This document shows positions 52,499 to 63,098 of a stretch of DNA of 64,000 bases, in pieces. This stretch comes from Rhynchopus euleeides (Eukaryota; Euglenozoa; Diplonemea; Diplonemida; Diplonemidae). Made by a program: the position numbers and the translations under genes. How positions within the stretch are numbered: the stretch's first letter is position 1; each line of letters opens with the position of its first letter. The notes beneath the pieces were generated by a model, which worked only from the letters and a program-made list of their open reading frames with translations, was not told the DNA's origin and did no database searches. The stretch spans positions 682,001 through 746,000 of the forward strand of contig OY723309.1 of NCBI GenBank assembly GCA_963210315.1. Reading direction: 5' to 3'.

Positions 52499-52831
52499 CG
52501 TGCCAGCGCGTCGTGTATCAGTGGTGACGTGTGTGCTGGAGGGAGTCTCATTGTCGAGAGTGAATGGAAAAGCAAGTCGCTTAGCACCTTCGTGCAATCG
52601 TGTGCCGGAGGGGGGGGGGGGGGGGGGGCTGGCGTGCAGGGTGCAGGCAGCGCGCGCAAATGCGGCCTGTTTCCGGGTGCCCGCGCGCTGCCGGCGACCG
52701 TGCACCCGAGGTGCACGGTTTGGGCTGAATCTGGGTGACGTACGAGTAGGGCACCCACCCTGAAAATGGGCTACCTGCGGTCACTCCAGGTACCTGACAT
52801 CACCTGAAAGTGACCCAAAATCAGCGGGACC

Positions 52832-53690
52832 CCCTCCTCGGGTGTTCCGAAACCCCTTTCTTTTGACTATTTGGAATCTGTGCGGATCGTAGTGGGGTCA
52901 CACTGTGGGTCGAGGTGTCAAGCTTCACCCATGAAATGTGGGTCTGATTCAGGGTCTGGACATAGGAGGCTGGCCCCAGGAGGATGTGACTGGGAGGCAG
53001 CCACACCAGCCCACCCACCCAGCGGGACCCCCTCCTCGGGTATTCCAAAACCCCGTTCTTCTGAACGTTTGGAACTTTTGCGAATCGTAGTGGGGTCACT
53101 TTGTGGGTCTAGGAGCCAAACACCGTCCATGAAATGTGCCTCTGGTTCAGGGGCTGGTCCTAAGGGAATGTGACTGGGAGGCAGCCACACCCACCCACCC
53201 AGCGGGACCCCCTCCACGGGTGTTCCAAAACCCCTTTCTTTTGAACGTTTGGAATTTGTGCGGATCACAGTGGGGTCACTTTGGTGGTGTACGAGCCAAG
53301 CATCACCCATGAAACACGGGTCTAGTTCAGGGGCTGGTCAGCGTGGCTGGGAGGCAGTCAGCCCACACCCCACCCCATCCACCCAGTGGGACCCCCTCCT
53401 CGGGTGTTCCAAAACCCCTTTCTTTTGAACGTTTGGAATTTTTGCGGATCACAGTGGGGTCACTTTGGTGGTGTACGAGCCAAGTTTCGCCCATGAAACG
53501 TGGGTCTGGTTCAGGGACTGGTCATGGGTGAAGGTGGCTGGGAGGCAGCCACCTTCACCAGCCCACACCCCACCCCACCTACCCACCCAGCGGGACCCCC
53601 CCCCTCGGATTTTCCAAAAACCCGTTCTTTGGGATATTTGGGATCCGTGCGGATTGTGGTGGGGTCATTTTGGCCATGGGGTGCCTATTG
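52832..53690 (+). repeat. Tandem array, five units of about 180-205 bp
   Basis: Units begin with agcgggaccccctcctcggg at about 52832, 53020, 53200, 53384 and 53588. Each carries gtgcggatcnnagtggggtc, catgaaa and ctgggaggcag. A diverged single unit lies at about 11825-11850. Confidence 0.85.
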
Positions 53691-54001
53691 ACACCACTTA
53701 CTGGGAAATGCCAATTGGGTAAAAGTACCCCCCCCCTGTACAGGTACAAGGGGGGGGGGGGTCCTTTCCTACAGGTGCGGGAGGTAGCCAGTGTACCCCC
53801 CCCCCCCCCCTGTCCCCCACTTTGCGAGGGACCCCCCCCCCCCGACCAGGGTGGGGGTCACCCAAAATTTCGAGGAAATCCTGGTGTCACCCTGAAAACC
53901 TGGGTCGCCAGCCTGACCTCAGCCCGCGGGGAGGGGTACAATGTACCCCAGGGATGCCTAGGGTACGTTTTTCACCCGAAAAACACCCGAAATGGGGTAT
54001 A

Positions 54002-54991
54002 TGGTGCCCCTGACGACCCCATATTGCGTAGTTTGTGCGTAGTGAAAAGGGGGGGGGGTCTCATTTTTTGATTTACTCAGCCATTCTCTGTCTCTATGCC
54101 GGGACCCCAAACTCAAGGAGTTCTTGCTGTTCCGGGGTCAGTGAGGGTGCAGGCGCTTCAGGTGCTGCAGGTTCTTCAGGTGCTGCAGCGCTGGCAGCCT
54201 TCGGTGCGGGTTTCGACGCAGTCTTTGCAGGTCTCTTTGGGGGTGCCCTTTGGCGCGGTGCCTGCTTCAGCTCGTCGGGTGGAAGCATCAACGCATCATT
54301 AAGCGGTGCCTGCTTCAGCTCCTCCGGGTGGAAGCGTCAACGCATCATTAAGGAAGAAGGAAGCACAGTTGCTACGCTTTTTTGCAGCTGCAGGAAACGA
54401 CACCATACCCAACAACAATCCCCAGACCGTCGAGGGAGAGTGGGCGCCTGGATCCCGTGACACAGATCTCTAGTGCCGTTGTGATCCCCTCGGATAACGT
54501 CTCCTGGACGTTGTCAGCGGAGGTTGCCTGTGTGGCGGTGACCTCCGTATACCCCGCGGGATCCAGTGCCAGTAGCGCCTTCTTCAGCTTTTCGTCGACC
54601 CCTCGGCCGACGCTCTCCTTGATGTCAAGGGCCACCTTCAGGGTGGCACCTCGCAGCGCCCTGAAGGCTGTGATCGTATCATCATTCACAATCTCGAGGG
54701 TGTTCTACGCGGCTCCTGGAACTCACTTCCTTCTCAGGTGTTTCTGGGCATGGGGCAACCTTGCCCAGGTGTTTCTGGAGTCCCGCCCCACATGTCGTGC
54801 GTTCTTTCGTACGGTGTATAGTGAGTTCTGGCAATAATTTTTTGCTCGGTCAGCGCAGTGCCTCCAGTCCTGTCTCAGTAGCCACACAGAAAGGGGGACC
54901 AAAAAAAACTGGGGGGGGACCAAAAAGCGAGACCCCCCCCCCAGATTGCGTAGTTTGTGCGTAGTGAAAAAGGGGTAAATCAGGGGCACCA
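54002..54991. mobile_element. TGGTGCCCC element, copy 2 (990 bp)
   Basis: Same ends as copy 1, flanked by GTATA (53997-54001, 54992-54996). The other array units show the uninterrupted ggggtctagttgccc. The 11-bp length difference from copy 1 is explained by a 9-bp indel and two G in a homopolymer. Confidence 0.9.
54372..54689 (-). CDS. Unknown element protein, N-terminal part (copy 2)
   Basis: Identical 105-residue frame to 38155-38472, with the downstream Lys/Pro/Ala-rich frame at 54094-54280 three residues shorter (one AAP repeat fewer). Confidence 0.45.
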   Translation of the reverse strand: MNDDTITAFRALRGATLKVALDIKESVGRGVDEKLKKALLALDPAGYTEVTATQATSADNVQETLSEGITTALEICVTGSRRPLSLDGLGIVVGYGVVSCSCKKA

Positions 54992-55400
54992 GTATAGTTG
55001 CCCAATTTTTGACATTTTTTCATGAAATTGGGACTTTTACCCCACATGGGCGAATCCCCCATTTTTCACAGTTTTTTCAAAAAATTGGACGGAATTTAGG
55101 CAATTCGGTGTCGAAAACCTGTTCCAACAGGCCCGTACACCCCTTTTCGGGCATACCCAGTGGTTTCTGGGTGGTTATAGGGTTGTAGGGTGCCTACAAC
55201 ACGGTTGCAGGGTGTGTGCAGGGTCCTACAACATCGTTGCAGGGTCCACATTTTTGGGTAAAAATGTGCATTTTAACGCACATCTACTGGTCGTAGAGGC
55301 CCTGGATGGTACACAATGTGCCCCAGGGATGCCTAGGGTACGTTTCTCAGCCGAAAACCACCCAAAATGGGGTCTAGTTGCCCAATTTTTGATATTTTTT

Positions 55401-56731
55401 TTTTTCGCGTATCCGTCAGGTGGACCACCGGGTGGGGAGAGATCCGGTGTGAGGCACTTGGGTCCGTCCAGGTGGGCAGGGGGAACCTGGGGGCGGGGGG
55501 CCTCAAAACCCGTCTACCAGTGCCGCTTCTAATCTCGTCGGTCTTGTCCCAACCACCACCAGCCAGCCCAGAACGCCCTGACGCTGCGACCTCGTCGATT
55601 TTTCCGTTTCGCCCATCCGCCCAACTCCGCCAACCCAACCAGCCCTACCCTTTCTCCCAGTCAGGGCGGTACTCACACGAGCGGCAAAGCGCTGGGGGAG
55701 GGGGGGGGGGACATCAATAGGGGAGGGGAGGGCAGGGGAGGGGAGGGGGGAGGAAGGGAGGGGAGGAAGGGGGGGGGGGGGGGGTTATGTTGTTTCTAAC
55801 CCAGACCTGCTGTGCAGAGCCCGGGGGAGGGGGTGGCCAGCCCCTGTCTAACCATTCACAACGGCCACCTGCACACATCTATGAAAGGGGGGGGGGGGGG
55901 GGAAGGTCCCGGGGGGGGGGGGGGGTGGTGGGGGTGGGGACGCTGCTCCGCCTACTCGCCCCGCTCCACCTCCGTCTGCAGCTTGCGCATGTAGACGCGC
56001 AGGCTGACCCCCGGCTCCCTCGTCTGGTTCCCGGGCTCGGCCTGTGCGCCCCCTTGCAGGATGCGCGCCTGCAGCCACTCCGCCGCTACGTCACCTGCCA
56101 CCCTGGGCGAGAGGGGGCAAAGGCCATAGCTGGGGTGGAAGCAGTGCCTCCACGCCTCGACGGTGCGGGGGATGGCTCCTCCCATCGAGACGCAGGGGGC
56201 CATGCCGCGGGCCCGCGCTACCACCCCCTCGGCCCAGACACGGGACGCCGCAAGCTCCTGCAGAGCGGGGATGTTCGCCGCGGGCGTCTCGTCGTCCCCG
56301 TAGGCGTCGATGGCCTGGAGGTCGTCCTCGGGCTCCCACACGTTCGCCGGGTCGTCGTCGAACTCCATGGGGCCCGCCGCGTCACCCTGACGCAGCTCCT
56401 CCAGGCGTCTCGAGGACGCGGCCGTCCGGCTGCGGCGCTGCCCGTCCCGGCGGGCCTGCGCGGCGTTGCGCATCATCGTCGCAGCAACCCCCTGGATCCC
56501 GCCAGCCCCACCGGGGGCTGTTCCGCCAGAGGTGCCAGAGGGGGCTGTGTTGAAGGTGTGGGAGCCTCCGCCCTGGCGGCGCCGCGCGGCCTGAGCGGGG
56601 CCAGACGGCTGGGCGCCTGCCGCCGTGACCGGAGCCGCAGAGGGCACACCAGAGGGGGCTGTGTTTGAGGTTTGGGAGCCTCCGCCCTGGTGGTTCTCTG
56701 TGGCCCCCGACCCCGACGGCGGGCACTCTGC
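55401..56731 (-). mobile_element. Poly(A)-tailed retrocopy with 9-bp TSD
   Basis: Read on the minus strand, the insert starts GCAGAGTGCCCGCC and ends CCTGACGGATACGCG followed by an A tract. AAAAAATAT (minus strand) lies on both sides (56732-56740, 55392-55400), and the tandem unit it interrupts is continuous when insert and one TSD copy are removed. These are the marks of target-primed reverse transcription. The contents are an open frame plus a 3' untranslated stretch. Confidence 0.75.
55952..56731 (-). pseudogene. 5'-truncated retrocopied coding sequence
   Basis: An open frame of about 259 codons from the 5' end of the retrocopy to a stop at 55952, with no in-frame ATG near the start; the source protein therefore began further upstream. 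It has a repeated Gly/Ser/Thr segment (GGGSQTSNTAPSG, GGGSHTFNTAPSGTSG), an acidic middle (EFDDDPANVWEPEDD) and a more ordered C-terminal half (VEAWRHCFHPSYGLCPLSP, VAAEWLQARILQGG). I recognise no family; it could be a cellular gene or part of a non-LTR element. The frame is still open, implying recent insertion. Confidence 0.55.
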
Positions 56732-57621
56732 ATATTTTTTCAGAAAAATTGGGGCTGTTACCCTACACGGGCGAATCCCCCATTTTTCACAGTTTTTTCA
56801 AAATATCGGACTGAATTTGGGCAATTCGGTGTAGAAAACCTGTTCCGACAGGCCCATACACCCCATTTTAGGGCATACCCAGTGGTTTCTGGGTGGTTAT
56901 AGGGTTGTAGGGTACCTACAACCTGGTTGCAGGGTGCTTGCAGGGTGCTTGCAGGGTGGTTGCAGGGTCCTTTTTTTGGGTAAAAATACGCATTTTAACG
57001 CACCTCTACTGGTCGTAGAGGCCCGGGATGATATACAATGTACCCCAGGGATGCCTAGGGTACGTTTTTCACCCGAAAAACACCCGAAATGGGGTCTAGT
57101 TGCTCCGATTTTGTCATTTTTTCATGAAAATCGGGATTTTGCCCAAAATGGGCAAAATCCCCTTTTTTCACCGATTTTTCGAAAATTCTGACCGAAAATG
57201 GGCACCTAAGTGTGAAAAACCGGTTTCATTGGGTCCACAGACATATTTTTGAGGTGGGTACACCCATTTTAGGTGCCAATAACCCTTGTTTGGGGTCGGA
57301 AAAAATTTTATTACAATTTTTTCCCGTACATCCGGGCCCCCCCCCCCCCCGGCCAGCCCCCTGCTTACAGTACCCCGGCGTTAAGCCAGCCACTGGGGGG
57401 TGAAATAGATGAAATGTAAACTTGGAATGTCCTCCCTTCACTCGGGTGTGTGGGCGAAGTAGGCGAGGTTGGGTTGTGTTTTGGCGCCCCTTGGTCCCAC
57501 CAAGACACGGAAATGGGGGGTCAGGTAAGCAAGCTGACGAGCGGTATGTCCATCTTTCGCAAAGAACAGATCTGCACCATGCCGAGGGGAGGGGGCGGAG
57601 TCAGACAGCCCGTGCATAACC

Positions 57622-57800
57622 ACATTTTTCGAAGTACCATCAGAACCGCCCTATTACCTGATCTGGCCCGAAAATCCGACCCATACCCCTCGGGAACGGT
57701 CTGGAGTCCACTTGTGACACCTGATCGTCAAGTTTGTGATGATTTTTTTTGGGGTCCTCAAAAATGGATCTCACTTCGTACCTTGCCTTAGTAACTGAAC
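57622..57800 (+). mobile_element. Solo TIR of the 23413-25288 element family
   Basis: Matches 23455-23640: taccatcagaaccgccctat, acccgaaaatccgacccat-like and gatgattttttttggggtcc. Diverged, no partner arm. Confidence 0.75.
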
Positions 57801-57812
57801 TATGCCCCGATC

Positions 57813-57925
57813 GTGTCATTGAACGATTTGAACGATTTTTGTCCGTGTTCGTCGCGTCCCCCGGTGAGGGGGGTCGCTGTTTTGTGTTGTCCTGGCCGCA
57901 CGGAGGCATTGCCTTACGTCGCCTC
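57813..57925 (+). repeat. Dispersed repeat R2, copy 6
   Basis: cattgaacgatttgaacgat, gtccgtgttc, CCCCCGGTGAGGGGGG and gcacggaggcattgcc. Confidence 0.7.
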
Positions 57926-59964
57926 TTCCTCTTTTCCTTCATTGGCGAGTTTGTCTGCCACAGAGGGCGGGACCGTGCTGACATGCACAGTGACGACTCT
58001 CCCGTTTGGTGGACATTGAGGGGTTATTTCAGTTCTGGATGGAAACAGGGGGGGAGGCCGTTGGGCAGGAGAGCTTTTTGTTTGTGCGCACCTGTACGTG
58101 TATGGGTGTCCATACGTGCGCTGCCAACAGTCTTTTTTACCGTGACCTGAGCAGGTTATAGCAAAAAAAGTCACTTCACCATTCAGCAGCAACCGCTCTT
58201 CCTGTATTTTGTTTGTTGATGCGTTGACGCTTCTACACACAGGCAAAATAATGAAAATGGGGGATACAGGACGCATCCGACAAACTGTCTCTCTCTCTTG
58301 AGGGTGTTCACAAACCGATAACCTTCGGCAAGCTCAGTCACCACCTGTCACAAGTCACGTAGACATGATATCGGGTTAGAGTAGGGGGGGAGCGAACACC
58401 CCCAGCAACGGGAAACCAGGCTAAACTTCTGCCCGGGCTGAAGAGCCCGGGCAGCACGGATCGGCAAGTCACACCATCACTGGGGGCTCTCAGCTCCTTC
58501 ACATCATTCAGAAAACTTGTGTTAAGCACCTTCGGTGCGACTAAGGGGGGGAGGTGTGCAAAGAGAGAGAGAGAGAGAGACTCGCGCAGGGATATTCGCA
58601 CTTCTTTAAACTCTTAAAGGTGTACGAGAGGGAGGGAGAGAAGGGGGTTTGATCGTCGAGAGGGAATGGAAAAGTAAATCTCCCAGCACCTTCTTGCAAT
58701 GTGCAGGGAGAGAAGGGGGGGGGGTGCAGGGGGCGGAGGCACGCACGAAGGGTGAGGGGGGGGAGGGGGGTGGGATGCAGGATGCAGGGACAGACGCACA
58801 GTGGTTATATTTAGTAGAGACCCCTGTGCGGCGGTGGGTTCTACGTCGCGTGTGTGAGAAAGAACTCGAACACTATCGACACAGGTCACTCCACACGGGG
58901 GGAATGGGGGGAAGTGAAATAGAAGTAGAAGGTGGGAATGGAGGGGAGGGGTTGTGGTGAAACGCACCCACCTCGACCTGTGATGAGGTGAGATGTGATT
59001 CTGCAATTACGGAACTACGCGTGCCGCAAACCCAAATCGGACCTGCTTTCTCTGGTGGGCGCGACCTGTCACACCACACAATATCGTTCTGAGATCTCGA
59101 CTCGGCGCCTGAAAAAGGGACTGATTGCTGTGTTGGGTCGGAAATGGGGAAGTTTCCCCACACCCGACACGTTCCCTCACAACACGTCCTGGCACCAACA
59201 CCAGCGACCCGAAGTGAAGTGTACACCAGCAGTGATGTAAGCATTGATGCCAGAAGGTGGCGTTCCATTCCAACGTTGTGGGCGCAGGTTATCCGATAAC
59301 CTGCTGACACAACTTCATGAATGAGGAGATCATGTCACCCATTCGTTCTGTGATCTCCCTGCCCCCCCACCCCGCACTGGAGCAGGGGTGGGCAGGGGGT
59401 CATCAAGTCAACACCATCGTCTGCAAGTGCTGCGGGCTGCACCACACGCTGCAGCTGGGTCCAGCACAAAGGCACACAGAAAAGAGTGCATTATCTGACT
59501 CGACTTGTCACGACTTCAGTTACAACTTGGAGCCTGAGGGATCTGTCGCTTGAAGCGTGATCTGGTTCCAAGGTATAAGTTGGAATCTTCGCTACAGGGT
59601 GCCGATGTGACGAGGGCATTGGGTGAATCCGACGTTGAGGAACAATGTCGAAGATTGTCAAAACTGTGGAGCAGCGAAGACCCCATTGGGGAAGCAAAAG
59701 GGGGTTGCAGCATGGGGTGGGAACGACAGGGGTGTTGGGTCATGAATCTGGGAGATGGGGAAGGGAGGAAACGCCTTTTCATTGTCACGCAGAAGAGTGG
59801 TCCGCATGATCTGGTCACCACATGCAATACCACTGATCAGTGTGTCTGTGGAAGACGTGGGAACAGCAAAATCGCTTCAGAGTCTCACACATTGAGATGT
59901 AGTGTGGTTGAGCTGTATCACACAGTATCACAGCAGACGGGGGGGGCAGACAAACACATTTAGG

Positions 59965-62169
59965 TCACTGTATCGCAACCAACTCGGTAGTGAAATCGCA
60001 ATCCGGACGACGATGTTTCCTCTGCCACCAACGCACCAGACCGACACACAGACACGCACCTAATACGAATGCCAGAGCACACAGCCCGACGAGTACTGCG
60101 GGTGAGGGAGCCCAAGGCCCGCTCGATCTCGGGCTTTGCCAGTCTCTCGTGCGCACAAGCGGCGCGGATGTGGGAGGTGAAGGCGTCGGAGGTGAAGGTG
60201 TTGGAGGGGCAGGTGTGGGAAGGGAAGGTGTCGGAGGTGTGGGTGTTGGAGGGGAAGGTGTCGGAGGTGCAGCACCGGGAGCGCACAGGCTCTGGCCCAG
60301 CCCGGTCACACCGTTCCAGCCAATCACACCGCACCCCGCGTGGTAGCCGGATCCCACGAAGAGCTTGTCCGTGCTGCCGATGTGAACCTGCCCCCAGTCC
60401 AACCCGTTCCTCTCCAGGAGGCCGCAGAGCGTCGGTGTGCACCTAGTGGCGACATCTACACTGATCAGACTGTCGTGGGGTCCACACTTCATCCCCTCTG
60501 AGAAGATGACAATCGTGTCGCAGTCGATTGGAGGTGCAGGTGCTGGTGTCGGTGAAGGCGGGGGTGAAGGGGTTGGAGGTGCAGGTGTCGGTGGTGTAGG
60601 TGTTGGAGGGGAAGGTGTCGGAGGTGCAGCACCGGGAGCGCACAGGCTCTGGCCCAGCCCGGTCACACCGTTCCAGCCAATCACACCGCACCCCGCGTGG
60701 TAGCCGGACCCCACGAAGAGCTTGTCCGTGCTGCCGATGTGGACCTGCCCCCAGTCCAACCCGTTCCTCTCCAGGAGGCCGCAGAGCGTCGGTGTGCACC
60801 TAGTGGCGACATCTACGCTGATCAGGCTGTCGTGGGGTCCACACTTCATCCCTTCTGAGAAGATGACAATCGTGTCGCAGTCGATTGGAGGTGCAGGTGT
60901 CGGTGGTGCGGGTGTCGGAGGGGAAGGGGTTCGGGGTGACGGTGTCGGAGGGGAAGGTGTGGGAGGTGAATCGGTTAGAGGTGCAGGTGTCGGAGGTGAC
61001 GGGGTTGGAGGTGCGGGTGTTGGAGGGGAAGGGGTTGGGGGTGCAGGTGTCGGTGGTGCGGGTGTCGGAGGGGAAGGTGTGGGAGGTGAATCGGTTAGAG
61101 GTGCAGGTGTTGGAGGTGCGGGCGTTGGAAGGGAAGGTGTCGGAGGTGCAGCACTGGGAGCGCACAGGCTCTGGCCCAGCCCGGTCACACCGTTCCAGCC
61201 AATCACACCGCACCCCGCGTGGTAGCCGGACCCCACGAAGAGCTTGTCCGTGCTGCCGATGTGGACCTGCCCCCAGTCCAGCCCGTTCCTCTCCAGGAGG
61301 CCGCAGAGCGTCGGTGTGCACCTAGTGGCGACATCTACGCTGATAAGACTGTCGTGGGGTCCACACTTCATCCCTTCTGAGAAGATGACAATCGTGTCGC
61401 AGCCGATTGGAGGTGCAGGTGTCGGAGGTGTGGGTGTTGGAGGGAAAGGTGTCGGCGGTGCAGCACCGGAAGCGCACAGGCTCTGGCCTAGCCCGGTCAC
61501 ACCGTTCCAGCCAATCACACCGCACCCCGCGTGGTAGCCGGATCCCACGAAGAGCTTGTCCGTGCTGCCGATGTGAACCTGCCCCCAGTCCAACCCGTTC
61601 CTCTCCAGGAGGTCGCAGAGCGTCGGTGTGCACCTAGTGGCGACATCTACACTGATCAGACTGTCGTGGGGTCCACACTTCATCCCCTCTGAGAAGATGA
61701 CAATCGTGTCGCAGTCGATTGGAGGTGAAGGCGTCGGAGGTGACGGGGTTGGAGGTGCAGGTGTCGGAGGGGAAGGTGTCGGAGGTGTGGGTGTTGGAGG
61801 GGAAGGTGTCGGAGGTGCAGCACCGGGAGCGCACAGGCTCTGGCCCAGCCCGGTCACACCGTTCCAGCCAATCACACCGCACCCCGCGTGGTAGCCGGAT
61901 CCCACGAAGAGCTTGTCCGTGCTGCCGATGTGGACCTGCCCCCAGTCCAACCCGTTCCTCTCCAGGAGGCCGCAGAGCGTCGGTGTGCACCTAGTGGCGA
62001 CATCTACGCTGATCAGGCTGTCGTGGGGTCCACACTTCATCCCTTCTGAGAAGATGACAATCGTGTCGCAGTCGATTGGAGGTGCAGGTGCTGGTGTCGG
62101 TGGGGGTGTCGGAGGTGAAGGCGTTGCAGGTGCCGGCAGTCCGTCATCCCACAGAAGGACTGGTGTGCC
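59965..62169 (-). CDS. Surface protein, C-terminal part: Cys modules, TM, tail
   Basis: This frame continues the WD40 frame at 62037-63098 after a one-base shift in an A7 run. It has five copies of an ~85-residue module, each with [19 protein letters not shown], a [10 protein letters not shown] block, [17 protein letters not shown] and [18 protein letters not shown]. Each is separated by Pro/Thr/Ser linkers of [11 protein letters not shown] type, variable in length. The third linker is longest and includes two TDS insertions. After the last linker comes a hydrophobic segment ([20 protein letters not shown]), then WWQRKHRR and a short tail ending ELVAIQ. This indicates a type I membrane protein with an extended, probably O-glycosylated stalk. 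The module family is unknown to me. Confidence 0.8.
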   Translation of the reverse strand, partial: GTPVLLWDDGLPAPATPSPPTPPPTPAPAPPIDCDTIVIFSEGMKCGPHDSLISVDVATRCTPTLCGLLERNGLDWGQVHIGSTDKLFVGSGYHAGCGVIGWNGVTGLGQSLCAPGAAPPTPSPPTPTPPTPSPPTPAPPTPSPPTPSPPIDCDTIVIFSEGMKCGPHDSLISVDVATRCTPTLCDLLERNGLDWGQVHIGSTDKLFVGSGYHAGCGVIGWNGVTGLGQSLCASGAAPPTPFPPTPTPPTPAPPIGCDTIVIFSEGMKCGPHDSLISVDVATRCTPTLCGLLERNGLDWGQVHIGSTDKLFVGSGYHAGCGVIGWNGVTGLGQSLCAPSAAPPTPSLPTPAPPTPAPLTDSPPTPSPPTPAPPTPAPPTPSPPTPAPPTPSPPTPAPLTDSPPTPSPPTPSPRTPSPPTPAPPTPAPPIDCDTIVIFSEGMKCGPHDSLISVDVATRCTPTLCGLLERNGLDWGQVHIGSTDKLFVGSGYHAGCGVIGWNGVTGLGQSLCAPGAAPPTPSPPTPTPPTPAPPTPSPPPSPTPAPAPPIDCDTIVIFSEGMKCGPHDSLISVDVATRCTPTLCGLLERNGLDWGQVHIGSTDKLFVGSGYHAGCGVIGWNGVTGLGQSLCAPGAAPPTPSPPTPTPPTPSLPTPAPPTPSPPTPSPPTSAPLVRTRDWQSPRSSGPWAPSPAVLVGLCALAFVLGACLCVGLVRWWQRKHRRPDCDFTTELVAIQ
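60269..62078 (-). repeat. Five near-identical ~260-bp coding repeats
   Basis: Modules occupy about 61820-62078, 61462-61722, 61147-61408, 60627-60886 and 60269-60530. They differ at only a few positions, while the linkers between them vary widely in length. Confidence 0.85.
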
Positions 62170-63098
62170 TGAAAAAAATCGGTGTTCCCTCCCATGATGA
62201 TGGTATCGCTGGTGTGGAAGTACGAAGCTGTGTGTGCGCCACCGTCTGGCATGGGGTAGGACTGCAGCACGTCGCCTGTCTTAACAGAAATCACCTTCAT
62301 CGGAGTGGTTGAGACCACCAGCTTGCTCGAGTCTGGAGAGAACGACATATCGCCGGCATGCCCGACCGTCCATGACTTGTAGGGCGAGTAGTTGCTCAAT
62401 TCGTAGATGTGGACCGTGTCGCTTCCGTCACCCACGCCCGCGAAGTACAGACCATCAGGCGACACACGGAGGGCAGTGGCAGCGTGATCTGTCACATAAT
62501 GGAGAACGCCGCCAGTCGTTGCATCCCACACAATAACCTTCCCAGTGCCCTGTGCCCCACTGATGAGTCTTCCGCCGTCAATGGTGTACGTCAAGGCGAA
62601 AACCCGACCGGCTCCGGGTGCCAGATCGTCACCATCAGTGAGGGACAACACCAAGGCACCAGTCTCAGCATCCCAGATGTAGACGTTGTTGTCACCGTGC
62701 CCAGAGGCAACGCGTGTCCCGTCTGGTGAGTATGCAACAGAAAGGCATTCCCCTTTCGAGCTGTCCGACCACAGTTCCGTCCCGCTGCTCAAAGTGATAA
62801 CAGCAACCCCCCGAGACCACAGCGCTGCCGCTACCTTGTCCCCGTCAGGAGAGAAGGCAACACTGTTGACACCACTGTAGGAGGGCACTGCGACAGGAGC
62901 ACCCGTTGTCACGTTGTACACCAGCAAACCACTCGTAGTCGCTGCCACAGCAGCCAGCTCGTCGTCATCCGAAACTGCGACGCTCACGGGCTCGCGCACG
63001 CCGGTTGCAAGCACGCCCTGACAGAGGGGACCCGCACCACTGGGGCATGGTGGGAGTGCACCGAAGCACAGCGACAGGAGTGCCGCTACGGCTGGCAT
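62037..63098 (-). CDS. Surface protein, N-terminal part: signal peptide and WD40
   Basis: The frame opens at 63311, but the ATG at 63098 begins a signal peptide ([18 protein letters not shown]) and is preceded by caccgcagcc. A run of WD40-type repeats follows ([36 protein letters not shown] then [35 protein letters not shown]), enough for a seven-bladed propeller. The true frame ends at the A7 run 62172-62178; reading with one more T on the coding strand gives [20 protein letters not shown] and enters the module frame. The codons 62037-62170 in this frame are therefore out of register. An extracellular WD40 domain joined to a membrane stalk is unusual and suggests a receptor or adhesin. Confidence 0.8.
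   Translation of the reverse strand: MPAVAALLSLCFGALPPCPSGAGPLCQGVLATGVREPVSVAVSDDDELAAVAATTSGLLVYNVTTGAPVAVPSYSGVNSVAFSPDGDKVAAALWSRGVAVITLSSGTELWSDSSKGECLSVAYSPDGTRVASGHGDNNVYIWDAETGALVLSLTDGDDLAPGAGRVFALTYTIDGGRLISGAQGTGKVIVWDATTGGVLHYVTDHAATALRVSPDGLYFAGVGDGSDTVHIYELSNYSPYKSWTVGHAGDMSFSPDSSKLVVSTTPMKVISVKTGDVLQSYPMPDGGAHTASYFHTSDTIIMGGNTDFFQAHQSFCGMTDCRHLQRLHLRHPHRHQHLHLQSTATRLSSSQKG

Larger units (their letters stand above)
53937..57310 (+). repeat. Tandem array of ~385-bp units with two insertions
   Basis: gtaccccagggatgcctagg recurs at about 53943, 55319 and 57040, and ggttatagggttgtagggt at about 55174 and 56897. The array comprises two full units and two partial ones. A transposon (54002-54991) and a retrocopy (55401-56731) are inserted into it. 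Confidence 0.8.
57311..59964. other. No gene seen; repeats only
   Basis: Holds the solo TIR and R2 copy below, a GA run at 58561-58580 and old repeat fragments near 58652 and 58911. The frames at 59317-59960 lack consistent protein features. Confidence 0.55.

Noticed and set aside
59317..59963. Plus-strand frames with a CKCCGLHH-like segment
   Set aside because: No complete zinc-binding pattern, several short frames and no support from context.
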